Source: Candidatus Onthovicinus excrementipullorum
Lineage (GTDB): Bacteria > Bacillota > Clostridia > Oscillospirales > Acutalibacteraceae
Assembly: GCA_018712345.1 (NCBI GenBank)
Contig: DVHG01000010.1
Location: forward strand, 124,001-188,000
DNA length: 64,000 nucleotides
Reading direction: 5' to 3'
Below, piece by piece: positions 8,649-17,024 of the stretch. The notes under the pieces are model-generated. The model did not search any database. It was given only the letters and a program-made list of their open reading frames with translations, and was not told the DNA's origin. The translations under genes were made by a program, and so were the position numbers. How positions within the stretch are numbered: position 1 is the first letter of the stretch; every line of letters starts with the position of its first letter.

Positions 8649-10247
8649 ATGATGGAAGAAAAGCTGTATGTGATTGCCTATGACATCGGGACAACGGGGG
8701 TCAAGACCTGTCTGTTTGAGGTCGCGGACACGATCAAGCTGGTGGCCGCCGAAATGCAGGGGTATCAGCTCTACGTTCTGGAGGGCGGCGGAGCCGAGCA
8801 GGATCCGGACGAGTGGTGGGACGCGATTCGGCAGACAACCTCCCGCCTGATGGCGAAGAGCCCTGTGCCGGCCGACCGGATCTCCGGGATCTCTTTTTGT
8901 TCTCAGATGCAGGGGCTTGTCCTTGTTGACAGGGACGGAAACGCCGTCCGCCGCGCGATGAGCTATATGGACCAGCGCGCCAAGGAGGAATTGAAAAATG
9001 GGCTGGCCTACGGACCTCAGATCGCCGGGGCCAACATCGTCAAGCTGCTCAAATCTCTCAAAGCCACCGGCGCCGTGGCGGCGAGCGTCAAGGACCCCGT
9101 CTGGAAGTACAACTGGGTCAAGAATCACGAGCCGGACATCTTTGCAAAGGTGTACAAGTGGCTGGACGTCAAGGAGTACATCATCTGCCGGATGACGGGC
9201 GAATTCGTCATGACAGAGGATTCCGCCTTCGCGGCGCTGATGTATGACATCCACAAGCATTGCTGGAGCACGTCTGTGATGAAAATGCTCGGCGTCAATC
9301 CGGAGCATATGCCCCGCATCATCGCCTGCACCGATCAGGCCGGCGGGCTGACGGAGAAGGCGGCGGAGGAGCTTGGACTCAAGCCGGGGACCCCTGTCTT
9401 TGGCGGCGGCGGAGACGCCTCGCTGATCGGGGTGGGCGCAGGCAGCGTCAATCTGGGCGACACCCACATCTACTGCGGCACCTCCGGCTGGGTCTCCACG
9501 GTGGTGGATAAGAGCATGGTGGATGCCAGCGCCATGATCGCCGCCACGGTGGGTGCAGTTCCCGGCTGCTACAACTACTTTGCGGAGCTGGAAACGGCGG
9601 GTAAATGCCTGGAGTGGGTTAAGGACCACCTCGCGCTCGACGAGATTGATATCTATCTGGAGAAGAAGAACGTCGCCGAATCTCAGGAGACGATCTATGA
9701 GAGCCTGTATGACTATATGTCCGAGGTCATCAACAGCATCCCCGCCGGCGCGGGCGGTGTGATCTTTACGCCCTGGCTGCACGGCAACCGCTGCCCGTTT
9801 GAGGATCCGAATGCCCGCGGTATGTTCTTTAATATTAGTCTGGAGACGGGAAAGACTGAACTCATCCGCGCAGTGACGGAGGGCGTCGTCTACCATATGC
9901 GCTGGTTTATGGAGACGGAGGAAAAGAAGACAAAGACCTCCGATGTCATCCGCTTTGTCGGCGGCGGCGCGCTGTCCGACGTGACGTGCCAGATCCTGGC
10001 CGACTGTCTGGGGAAGACGGTTGAGACGGTTGAGTCCCCGCAGAATGTCGGCGCGCTGGGTGCGGGGGTTCTTGTAGCGGTATCAAACGGTGTGATCGAC
10101 CGGGTTCAGGACGCGAAAAAGCTGATCCCCGCGGTAAAGACCTTCCGGCCCGATCCGTCTGTCAAGCCGGTGTATGATAAGAATTATAAGACGTTCTGCG
10201 CCCTGTACAAAGCAAACAAGGCAAACTTTGCCGCCATGAACGGCTGA
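8649..10247 (+). CDS. FGGY-family carbohydrate kinase (xylulokinase-like)
   Basis: The 532-residue protein has the FGGY N-terminal domain with the phosphate-binding loop AYDIGTTGVKTCLF (about residues 9-22), the conserved DQRAKEE segment, GGGDASLIGVGAG in the hinge region, and the C-terminal ATP motif FVGGGALSDVTCQILADCLG (about 435-455). These enzymes phosphorylate sugars or polyols such as xylulose, ribulose or glycerol. It begins directly after the TetR stop codon, so the two are co-transcribed. The class II aldolase across the regulator could cleave the phosphorylated product. The exact sugar cannot be read from the sequence. Confidence 0.9.
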   Translation: MMEEKLYVIAYDIGTTGVKTCLFEVADTIKLVAAEMQGYQLYVLEGGGAEQDPDEWWDAIRQTTSRLMAKSPVPADRISGISFCSQMQGLVLVDRDGNAVRRAMSYMDQRAKEELKNGLAYGPQIAGANIVKLLKSLKATGAVAASVKDPVWKYNWVKNHEPDIFAKVYKWLDVKEYIICRMTGEFVMTEDSAFAALMYDIHKHCWSTSVMKMLGVNPEHMPRIIACTDQAGGLTEKAAEELGLKPGTPVFGGGGDASLIGVGAGSVNLGDTHIYCGTSGWVSTVVDKSMVDASAMIAATVGAVPGCYNYFAELETAGKCLEWVKDHLALDEIDIYLEKKNVAESQETIYESLYDYMSEVINSIPAGAGGVIFTPWLHGNRCPFEDPNARGMFFNISLETGKTELIRAVTEGVVYHMRWFMETEEKKTKTSDVIRFVGGGALSDVTCQILADCLGKTVETVESPQNVGALGAGVLVAVSNGVIDRVQDAKKLIPAVKTFRPDPSVKPVYDKNYKTFCALYKANKANFAAMNG

Positions 10248-10248
10248 T

Positions 10249-11259
10249 ATGGAGACGGTACGCGTTTTTACCCTGAATGTGTGGTCCGGCTTCCGGTACA
10301 ATGGGCTGATCCGATTGGAAGAGTACGAATCCGCTCAAATTCGCGAAAAGCGCTTTGCGGGGCTCCTGCATGAGATTGAACGGCTGCAACCGGATCTGCT
10401 GGCGCTCGGTGAGCTCAATCCGCTGTTTGACCGGGAAAAACAGGTCAAAGACGCAACAGGATATGATTCGTTTGTTCATATGGGTGTCGCGGGTGTTCGG
10501 GTGGGCAGATTCGGCTTCCCGCTCAACCTGCGGGAGGGGGACGGCATCTTCGCCACCCCTGCTCTGCATGCCGAATGGGTCGGCCGGGCACACCTCGGTG
10601 GGAGCGGCTGGTGCGGGAACACCTTTTCCTTTCACTTTGACAACCTGACCCAGGCGCTGCTGATCCGCTTCCGTACGCCGGGAGGACGGGACTGCTATTT
10701 CTGCGGGACGCACTTTACCGCCGCGCCGGATGACGGCCCGGAGAACAGACACATTTTGGAGCGGTACGCGGAAGAGATGGGCTGCGGCCGCAGGCGAATG
10801 TTCCGCGCCGGGCGGAAGCTGAGCAACGGCGCCGCCATGCGGCTGACGGAGGCTAACCGTCTGCTGGACTTTTTGCGCAGGAGCGTTCCGGCAGACGCAC
10901 CGCTGATTGTGGCTGGCGATCTGAATGCTGAAACCGGATGGATGGAAATTCAGACGCTGCTCGCGGCGGGATTTACGGACCTGACGCCATTTTCCCCGGA
11001 GGGGAAGATGACGTGGGATCCGCGGTTCAATCAAAACCTGAGTACCTATTACGCGGAGGACGCGCAGCGGGACTACACTTCCCCTTACAAAAAACTTGAG
11101 GCCACGGACGAGCTGACGCCGCGCAATATCGACCATATCCTCGTGCGGAATTTGCCGCAGCAGCCTGCCGATTGCTGTGTGATCGCAGCGGATCAGCTGT
11201 ACGAGGGTTTGAATCTGTCTGACCACTTTGGCCTGTTTGCAGAATTGGAGATTGAATAA
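10249..11259 (+). CDS. Endonuclease/exonuclease/phosphatase (EEP) family protein
   Basis: This 336-residue protein of the DNase I-like fold has the expected motif order: FTLNVWSG near the N-terminus, LLALGELNP (metal-binding Glu), IVAGDLNAETGW (Asp/Asn pair), RNIDHILVRN and the final LSDHFGLFAELEI (Asp-His). Such enzymes hydrolyse phosphodiester or phosphomonoester bonds; targets range from nucleic acids to lipids and inositol phosphates. No signal peptide is visible, so it is cytoplasmic. It starts one base after the kinase stop codon and ends the operon with a strong terminator. Its link to the sugar pathway is unclear; a phosphatase role is an inference only. Confidence 0.85.
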   Translation: METVRVFTLNVWSGFRYNGLIRLEEYESAQIREKRFAGLLHEIERLQPDLLALGELNPLFDREKQVKDATGYDSFVHMGVAGVRVGRFGFPLNLREGDGIFATPALHAEWVGRAHLGGSGWCGNTFSFHFDNLTQALLIRFRTPGGRDCYFCGTHFTAAPDDGPENRHILERYAEEMGCGRRRMFRAGRKLSNGAAMRLTEANRLLDFLRRSVPADAPLIVAGDLNAETGWMEIQTLLAAGFTDLTPFSPEGKMTWDPRFNQNLSTYYAEDAQRDYTSPYKKLEATDELTPRNIDHILVRNLPQQPADCCVIAADQLYEGLNLSDHFGLFAELEIE

Positions 11260-11267
11260 AAGGATAT

Positions 11268-11304
11268 AAAGAGCCGTCACGCACCAGCGCGTGACGGCTC
11301 TTTT
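11268..11304 (+). terminator. Terminator after the tetR-kinase-EEP operon
   Basis: A 12-bp GC-rich stem GAGCCGTCACGC / GCGTGACGGCTC is followed by TTTT, nine bases past the stop codon. Confidence 0.9.
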
Positions 11305-11460
11305 GTGTGTAAAACAATTAGACGGCTTCCTCTAAGGGCACCCTCCGTAAGGAAAGCGCCCCAAAACTGTCTATATATTTAGCAAACATCTGAAAAATTT
11401 TGCTTTTGGGGGGCTCCTTTTATTGCTGCGCACAGAGCAACTGTTTGTTCGATCCCCCCG

Positions 11461-11605
11461 CCGCCCTTGTGTAAAGGGAGGTGGCACGGCGTCAGCCGTG
11501 ACGGAGGGATTGTTGCGGGCCACCGGATTGTACAAAGCCGATGATATCTGCCGACAACCCCTCAGTCACGCATTCGCGTGACAGCTCCCCTTACACAGGG
11601 GAGCC
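11461..11605. repeat. MITE-like palindromic element, copy 1 (short form)
   Basis: The left end CCCTTGTGTAAAGGGAGGTG and the right end CAGCTCCCCTTACACAGGGG are imperfect terminal inverted repeats of about 24 bases. The interior CGGAGGGATTGTTG and GCCGATGATATCT segments are shared with the copy at 43.65 kb. It has no coding capacity. It probably moves or is copied with a transposase supplied elsewhere. Confidence 0.75.
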
Positions 11606-11669
11606 GTTTGTCACTGCGTACCCGTAAGTTTACCGCAGGGGCGCCTAGTACTATGACCAACCTCTCACC

Positions 11670-11792
11670 TCATCCGTCTCAGCTTGCGGCTTCGACACCT
11701 TTCTGCTCCACAGACGGGCACCCCTTTGTCCGCTTGCGCGGACATTTCCCCTAAAAAGGGAATTACCCTTTACAAAGGGGAGGCGGGAGCTA
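11670..11792. repeat. Second, partial copy of the same repeat family
   Basis: The segment GACGGGCACCCCTTTGTC, then CATTTCCCCTAAAA and a CCTTTACAAAGGGGAGGC end, matches the right half of the copy at 43.65 kb. It is not present in the short form next to it, which suggests a tandem or nested insertion. Confidence 0.6.
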
Positions 11793-11830
11793 ACTTCTCC
11801 GGCTCCCTTCAGCTTTTTTAACAACAGCGC

Positions 11831-12352
11831 TCACTCCACCTCAATCTGGCACGCGCGCATGCTCTGCAGGGCGTTCTCGTGGCTCTCCGGCGTCACACCC
11901 GCGCAGCACGCCGCGGTGACGGTCACCTCCGCCTCCGGCAGGAAGGCCTTGAGCCCCAGGGCGTTGGAGATCACGCAGATGTCCGTACACAGGCCGCAGA
12001 GCTCAATATGATTGTATCCCCTTTGCGCCGCGTATTCAAACAGCGCCCGGGAGCCAAAAGTCGGTTTTTCAAAGACGACGGCGCTTTCCGGCAGGCAGTC
12101 GAGCACCTCCGGGCAGAGCGCCCACCCCGGCGTCCCCTTGATACAGTGAGGGACGGGGAGCTTGATCCCCTCCTGCGTGGTCAGATAGCTGTCCGCGTGC
12201 GTGTCCATCGTGCAGAGGATATCCGCGCCCTCGTCCGCGGCTTTCCGGATGCGGGCACAGACCTCCGGCACAATTTCTACGGCCTCCGGTGTTCCGAGGG
12301 CCCCGGTAATAAAGTCCACCTGCATGTCCACCACGACTAAGCAATCCTTCAT
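11831..12352 (-). CDS. Cysteine hydrolase, isochorismatase/nicotinamidase family
   Basis: The 173-residue protein has the catalytic triad of the family: D9 in VVVDMQVDF, K96 in VFEKPTFGS and C126 in GLCTDICV. A DTH motif at 50-52 and a later PHC fit the metal site of nicotinamidases, so deamidation of nicotinamide to nicotinate (PncA) is the leading possibility; related ureido or isochorismate hydrolases cannot be excluded. AAAGGAGG lies at good spacing upstream. It is transcribed alone, towards the repeat cluster, and is divergent from ktrB. Cytoplasmic. Confidence 0.88.
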   Translation of the reverse strand: MKDCLVVVDMQVDFITGALGTPEAVEIVPEVCARIRKAADEGADILCTMDTHADSYLTTQEGIKLPVPHCIKGTPGWALCPEVLDCLPESAVVFEKPTFGSRALFEYAAQRGYNHIELCGLCTDICVISNALGLKAFLPEAEVTVTAACCAGVTPESHENALQSMRACQIEVE

Positions 12353-12462
12353 AGCTGTCCGCCTCCTTTAAAATATTATAACACAAAACCGCTTCCGCTG
12401 CCACCATTTGGTCGGGATATGCAGACCAAACTCAAACCTTAAAAAAAATTTTCATTTATATA

Positions 12463-12490
12463 TTGCTAAAAACGTTAAAGTATGTATAAT
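12463..12490 (+). promoter_or_regulatory. Promoter of the ktr operon
   Basis: TTGCTA and TATAAT are 16 bases apart and lie about 80 bases before ktrB. A short leader hairpin (TAGAGG / CCTCTA) follows at about 12503-12540. No known riboswitch pattern was recognised in it. Confidence 0.6.
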
Positions 12491-12567
12491 ATCAGGTGGA
12501 GTAGAGGTAAAGAGATCAGTTTTTGCCTGACGCCTCTATTTTACTTTGAAATACGGAGATGCTCTGC

Positions 12568-13992
12568 TTGAATCGAACGAATGCCGGGGATCCGGAGGAT
12601 AAACCCAGGTGGAATTTCAGTTCTTTTTTCACAGCGCCGCGGAAGGTGTCCCTCAGCTTTTTAGGTGTTATCCTGGTGGGTACATTTCTGCTGGCCCTGC
12701 CTGTTTCATCCCACGGGGACGGGATCGGGTGGCTGAATGCCCTGTTTTTGGCTACCAGCTCCACATGCGTCACCGGGCTGACACCCGTTGTGATCGCGGA
12801 GGAATTGACCCTGTTCGGTGAGATCGTCATGCTCCTGCTGATCCAGATCGGCGGGATCGGATTCATCACATTGATGGCGGTGATGCTTTTAAAGATCCGC
12901 AGCCGCCTCTCCCTCAAGGAGAAAATCACCATGCGGGAGATGCTCAACTGGAGCAATATGGCGGATTTAAAAACGGTTCTGATCCGGATTTTAAAATATG
13001 TGTTCGCCTTTGAACTGATCGGCACTGTTCTGATGGCGCCCGTCTTTATCCACGCGAGCGGCTTCTGGCGCGGCCTGTTTGACGCGCTGTTTATCTCCGT
13101 CTCCGCGTTTTGTAATGCCGGGTTTGATCCCATCGGCCCAAGCAGCCTGATCCCCTATCAGTCCAGCGTAGTGGTCAATCTGGTGGTGATGGCGCTGATT
13201 TTCTTCGGCGGAATCGGGTATGCCGTATGGATGGATGTGACCCACCTTGTCAGCCATTTGATCCGCCGGCTGAAAAACAGGGAGATTTCCCACAAGATCT
13301 CCCATCTGCTCAACACACACACAAAGTTGGTCCTTTTGACAAACCTGTTCCTGCTGCTCTTTTCAACAGTTGCCATCTTTGTCTTTGAATATACAAATGA
13401 CAGCACCATCAGTGAGCTGAACGCTGGCGATAAGGTGATGACCTCCGCTTTCCAGGCGGTCACGCTGCGAACTGCCGGATTTGCCTCAATTGATATGGCC
13501 GCGATCCGGCAGCCCACGGCATTTTTAATGATTCTGGTCATGTTTATCGGCGGTTCCCCCGGCGGCACGGCTGGCGGTATTAAGACCACGACATTCGCCA
13601 CCCTCCTGCTCACGGCTGTGAGCGGCCTGTTCGGGAAGGAAAATGTAACGGTCTTTAAGCGCGTCATCCCGCGCGAGACCGTGCGCCGCTCCCTGACAAT
13701 CTTCTGCGCCAATATCAGCGTCCTGATCATAGGGATAGGCCTGCTGTGCATTACGGAGAGCATGCCATTTTTGAACCTGGCCTATGAGGCAGCGTCAGCG
13801 CTGGCAACCGTCGGGCTCACGATGGGCGTTACGCCCTCACTCACCGCCGCGGGTAAGCTCATTGTTATCTGCCTGATGTACATTGGCAGGGTCGGCATGG
13901 TCACACTGCTGATTTCCGCCACATCACGCAAGATAGGCAGCGCGCTCGCGCCGCATGTCAATTACCCCAAGGGGAATATCATCGTCGGTTAA
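12568..13992 (+). CDS. ktrB: KtrB/TrkH-type potassium uptake channel subunit
   Basis: This roughly 474-residue polytopic membrane protein has four pore repeats typical of the Trk/Ktr family: SSTCVTGLTP, CNAGFDPIG, LRTAGFASIDM and VGLTMGVTP. It also has the glycine-rich gate-loop region GGSPGGTAGGIKTT. It conducts K+ (often Na+-coupled) into the cell and is gated by the cytoplasmic KtrA ring encoded 17 bases downstream. The start is difficult: ATG 12559 abuts the GGAG site with no spacer, whereas TTG 12568 lies nine bases from it, so TTG is chosen. Confidence 0.93.
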   Translation: MNRTNAGDPEDKPRWNFSSFFTAPRKVSLSFLGVILVGTFLLALPVSSHGDGIGWLNALFLATSSTCVTGLTPVVIAEELTLFGEIVMLLLIQIGGIGFITLMAVMLLKIRSRLSLKEKITMREMLNWSNMADLKTVLIRILKYVFAFELIGTVLMAPVFIHASGFWRGLFDALFISVSAFCNAGFDPIGPSSLIPYQSSVVVNLVVMALIFFGGIGYAVWMDVTHLVSHLIRRLKNREISHKISHLLNTHTKLVLLTNLFLLLFSTVAIFVFEYTNDSTISELNAGDKVMTSAFQAVTLRTAGFASIDMAAIRQPTAFLMILVMFIGGSPGGTAGGIKTTTFATLLLTAVSGLFGKENVTVFKRVIPRETVRRSLTIFCANISVLIIGIGLLCITESMPFLNLAYEAASALATVGLTMGVTPSLTAAGKLIVICLMYIGRVGMVTLLISATSRKIGSALAPHVNYPKGNIIVG

Positions 13993-14009
13993 AACGGAGG
14001 ATGTTTTGT

Positions 14010-14687
14010 ATGAAAGCAAGAGAACGTCAGTATGCGGTCCTGGGGCTTGGAGTTTTCGGCTCCTCGGTCGCCAAGTCGCTGAGCCACTTTGGCTGCGAGG
14101 TCCTGGCTATTGATAATGACATCAAGTGCGTGGACCGGATCGCACCATTTACCACACAGGCCGTTCAGGCCGACATTACGGAGATCGACCAGCTGCGGGA
14201 GTGCGGCGTGGCGGACTGCGACGTCGCCATTGTCGGCATCGGCTCCCATCTGGAGGAGAGCGTGATGGCGATCATCAATTTAAAGGAGCTGAAGGTTCCG
14301 TATATCATCGCCAAGGCAAAGAACCGGCGCTATATGCAGATTTTCCTCAAGCTGGGGGCAGATAAGGTCATCCGTCCGGAAAAGGAGGCGGGTGAGCGCA
14401 TCGCCAAGAGCCTGCTGGGCAAAAACATCGTGTCCACGTTTGATATTGACGGCGATTACAACGTGGTGGAGATTCTGGCGCCGGAGCGCTGGACCGGGCA
14501 CACGCTGCGCGAGCTGGATATCCGTGCCAAGTTCGGCATCAACGTTCTGGGCGTACGCGAGTGGGGCCGGGATAAAATCACCGTCCCGCCGGATGCGGAC
14601 TACACCATCACGCACGGCGATCAGCTGCTGCTGGTGGCAGATGCCCATTCCTTTAACAAGCTGATTGAAATGGGAATCGTGAACTGA
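14010..14687 (+). CDS. ktrA: KtrA/TrkA-type potassium uptake regulatory subunit (RCK domains)
   Basis: This 225-residue cytoplasmic protein has an N-terminal RCK/TrkA-N Rossmann domain with the nucleotide-binding loop LGLGVFGSSVAKSL and the acidic end AIDND of the second strand, then a TrkA-C domain (about residues 140-225). It forms the nucleotide-sensing ring (ATP/ADP, often also c-di-AMP) that opens or closes KtrB. ATG 14010 is used because the AGG of the ribosome binding site touches an earlier in-frame ATG (14001), as in ktrB. It is the second gene of the ktr operon and is followed by a terminator. Confidence 0.93.
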   Translation: MKARERQYAVLGLGVFGSSVAKSLSHFGCEVLAIDNDIKCVDRIAPFTTQAVQADITEIDQLRECGVADCDVAIVGIGSHLEESVMAIINLKELKVPYIIAKAKNRRYMQIFLKLGADKVIRPEKEAGERIAKSLLGKNIVSTFDIDGDYNVVEILAPERWTGHTLRELDIRAKFGINVLGVREWGRDKITVPPDADYTITHGDQLLLVADAHSFNKLIEMGIVN

Positions 14688-14788
14688 CGGAGCACGGGCG
14701 GTGCGGTGCTCTTCCCGTGAGCGAGTGGAACCGGAGGGCCGCCAAGGTTTTCGGAATCCCTATAAAACGATCATAGTGATAAAGTGCC

Positions 14789-14823
14789 GGGGCGTCCTCC
14801 AGAAGGAGGACGCCCCAATTTTA
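14789..14823 (+). terminator. Terminator after the ktr operon
   Basis: Perfect 12-bp stem GGGGCGTCCTCC / GGAGGACGCCCC with AGAA loop, then AATTTTA. Confidence 0.85.
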
Positions 14824-14967
14824 TATTGCATGCAGAGAGCGGTGCGGTTAAGAGAGACGAAAAAAGCTTGTACCGGGTTTTAAATCCCCCATGATGTATG
14901 AAAAATCCCCGGCTGGAGAGGAATTTTCCTGCCCCGCCGGGGAGTTGAGTAGCTGATCGTTCAATCT

Positions 14968-16323
14968 TCACATCAGAATAGCCTGTGCCAGAGAGAAGTA
15001 GATGATGAGTGTGACGGCGTCCACGATGGTGGTGATCATGGGGCCCGCCATGAGTGCCGGATCGATGTGGAGGAGCTTTGCGATAATGGGGAGCGTACAG
15101 CCGATCAGCTTTGCCACGATTACCGCGCATACCATTGCCAGACTGGTGACCACGCACTCCATCAGGGTGCCGCTGCGCAGCAGGAGCATCCGCCCCAGAT
15201 TGACCACGCCCAGGATCAGGCCGCAGATCAGCGCCACACGCAGCTCCTTCCACAGGATCCGCAGGTAGTCGCGTGCCGTAACCTCACCCAGTGCCAGATT
15301 GCGGATGACCAGCGTAGAGGTCTGACTGCCGGCGTTCCCGCCGGTGTCCATCAGCATGGGGATTGATGCCGTCAGCGCCACCATGCCGGAGAGCAGTGCC
15401 TCATAGTTCTCAATGATCTTGCCCGTAAAGGTCGCAGAGATCATCAGTACCAGCAGCCACACAATCCGGTTGCCGGCCAGGCGGAACACACTGGTTTTCA
15501 GGTAGGGCTTATCATTGCCGGAGGGCTTGAGCAAGCTCATCTTCTCCATGTCCTCCGTATTTTCCTCTTCAATGACGTCCACGATGTCGTCGACGGTGAT
15601 AATCCCCACAAGCCGGTCCTCGTTATCCAGCACCGGGACACTCAGCAGGTCGTATTTCCGGACGATATCGGCGACCTCCTCCTGATCGTCGAGCGTGTGG
15701 ACGTAGCGCAGATAGTCCATCCCATCCATGATATCGCGGATCAGGTCATCCTCATCCGCCATGATGAGGTGGCGCAGCTGGACAGAACCGATCAGGTGGC
15801 GCGCATCATCAATGCAGTAGCAGGTGTAGATCGTCTCCTTATCCACGCCCGTCTTACGGATGTGGTCAATCGCCTCGCGCACGGTGTACCGGTCGTGCAG
15901 CTCGACCATCTCAATCGTCATGATGCTGCCGGCGGAATTCTCAGGATAGTTGAGGAACCTGTTGATCAGCTCACGCGTCTGGGAGTCCGTGCTGGCGAGC
16001 ACGCGGCGCACCACATTGGCCGGGACCTCCTCAAGCATATCCACGGTATCATCCAGATACAGGTCGTCAACCAGGGCGTGCAGCTCCTTGTCCGTGGCCG
16101 CCTCAATAATCCCGGTACGGGAGTCGGAATCCAGATAGGAGAACACGTCCGCCGAGATGTCCTTGGGCAGGATGCGGAACACAAGCAGCGTCTGCTCCTG
16201 ATTCAGCCCCTCCATAAACTCGGCGATATCTACTTCATTCATCTTTTCCAGCCGCTCGCGCAACTCGGGGAAATTGCACTTGGCGAGCAGTTCCAGCAGC
16301 TCGCCAAAGCCGTTGTTTTCCAT
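14968..16323 (-). CDS. mgtE: Magnesium transporter MgtE
   Basis: The 451-residue length is typical. Order: an N-terminal MgtE_N superhelical domain (about 1-130), two CBS domains (about 131-255, with SVPVLDNEDRLVGIITVDDIVDVI), a linking helix, and five membrane segments at the C-terminus (about 285-451) with SIPMLMDTGGNAGSQTST, the Mg2+ pore motif. The channel imports Mg2+, and cytoplasmic Mg2+ bound between the N and CBS domains closes it. ATG 16323 is preceded by GGAG inside a terminator-like hairpin, so expression is probably controlled in the long leader. Confidence 0.96.
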   Translation of the reverse strand: MENNGFGELLELLAKCNFPELRERLEKMNEVDIAEFMEGLNQEQTLLVFRILPKDISADVFSYLDSDSRTGIIEAATDKELHALVDDLYLDDTVDMLEEVPANVVRRVLASTDSQTRELINRFLNYPENSAGSIMTIEMVELHDRYTVREAIDHIRKTGVDKETIYTCYCIDDARHLIGSVQLRHLIMADEDDLIRDIMDGMDYLRYVHTLDDQEEVADIVRKYDLLSVPVLDNEDRLVGIITVDDIVDVIEEENTEDMEKMSLLKPSGNDKPYLKTSVFRLAGNRIVWLLVLMISATFTGKIIENYEALLSGMVALTASIPMLMDTGGNAGSQTSTLVIRNLALGEVTARDYLRILWKELRVALICGLILGVVNLGRMLLLRSGTLMECVVTSLAMVCAVIVAKLIGCTLPIIAKLLHIDPALMAGPMITTIVDAVTLIIYFSLAQAILM

Positions 16324-16554
16324 AAAAATAAAACACTCCTCTCTGCGCAGTGCACAGCGGGAGTGTCAAAAATCCGCAAAGGAACACGGAAAATCACACG
16401 GCGAGGAGCATTCCGCCGCGGGGCGAGACACACAGGATGTGCACTGCGTTTGATAATCGAACGGGAACGCCCGTTCTACTGCCTTCGTTGCCTTCCAAGC
16501 GGTCTCACCTCCGTTTTGATCAGAGCTTTCCCCAAGGCCGGGGAGAAGCATTTC
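16324..16554 (-). promoter_or_regulatory. mgtE leader with candidate transcription attenuator
   Basis: On the minus strand a two-part hairpin (ACACTCC / GGAGTGT outside, CTGTGC / GCGCAG inside, 16333-16366) is followed by a T-rich tract and then directly by the mgtE ATG. Its 3' arm contains the GGAG ribosome binding site. Eleven bases inside it are exactly complementary to 16438-16448 upstream, which could form an antiterminator. A frame of 62 codons starting near the predicted transcript start (ATG about 16554) ends at the hairpin. The usual M-box consensus was not recognised. Confidence 0.6.
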
Positions 16555-16561
16555 CTTTAAT

Positions 16562-16590
16562 AGTCTATCCTCTTTTGCGGGGGAAGTCAA
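16562..16590 (-). promoter_or_regulatory. Promoter of mgtE
   Basis: On the minus strand TTGACT and TAGACT are exactly 17 bases apart. This gives a leader of about 230 bases before the mgtE start. Confidence 0.7.
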
Positions 16591-16797
16591 CCCCGCAATG
16601 GGGAAAGATTTCTAAAAACAGGAACACTTTTTTGGAAGAATTCCTTAAAACTGATCTGGAAAAAGGGGGATGAAATTTGATTTGACAGAAAAGATGTGTG
16701 GGGAATGGTGTGTGTTTACTGTTCCTAATAACAGACCACGAAAATCAGATGAAAATATTTTAAAACTTATGCCGCAGAAGTGATGGGCATCGGTCGA

Positions 16798-16845
16798 TTC
16801 CGCCGCACAATTTTCAGAATTGCGGCGGAAATTTTTCTTTTTTTT
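16798..16845 (+). terminator. Terminator-like hairpin ahead of the phage-type gene cluster
   Basis: Stem TTCCGCCG / CGGCGGAA, extended by CAATT / AATTG, is followed by a long T-rich tract on the + strand. No + strand gene precedes it within 2 kb, so it may act as a leader terminator or mark the old edge of the element. Confidence 0.7.
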
Positions 16846-16864
16846 GCATAGAAATATGCAAAAA
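16841..16864. repeat. 10-bp inverted repeat, possible operator
   Basis: TTTTTGCATA and TATGCAAAAA are exact complements separated by GAAA, about 160 bases ahead of the first phage gene. Symmetric AT-rich sites like this can bind small phage repressors; it may also be only a hairpin. Confidence 0.4.
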
Positions 16865-17024
16865 GTGCCGGTGTTGGGCGTATAGGTGCGGGGCCGCGGC
16901 GCGAAAGGGCGCCCCAACGGGAAGATTGACGCTCCGGTTCGCGGCGGCCCCGCCCGCTCATGCGGAAAATCAGGGAAGGGGTGCGATCAAAACGCAGGAT
17001 CGAAAATCGGGCAGACGGCGCGCT

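Noticed and set aside
12491-12558. c-di-AMP riboswitch before ktrB
   Set aside because: The leader is far too short for that riboswitch class and lacks its conserved segments; only a small hairpin is present.
16324-16590. M-box Mg2+ riboswitch upstream of mgtE
   Set aside because: The expected conserved segments could not be found by eye; the leader is reported as an attenuator of unknown class instead. A covariance search would decide.
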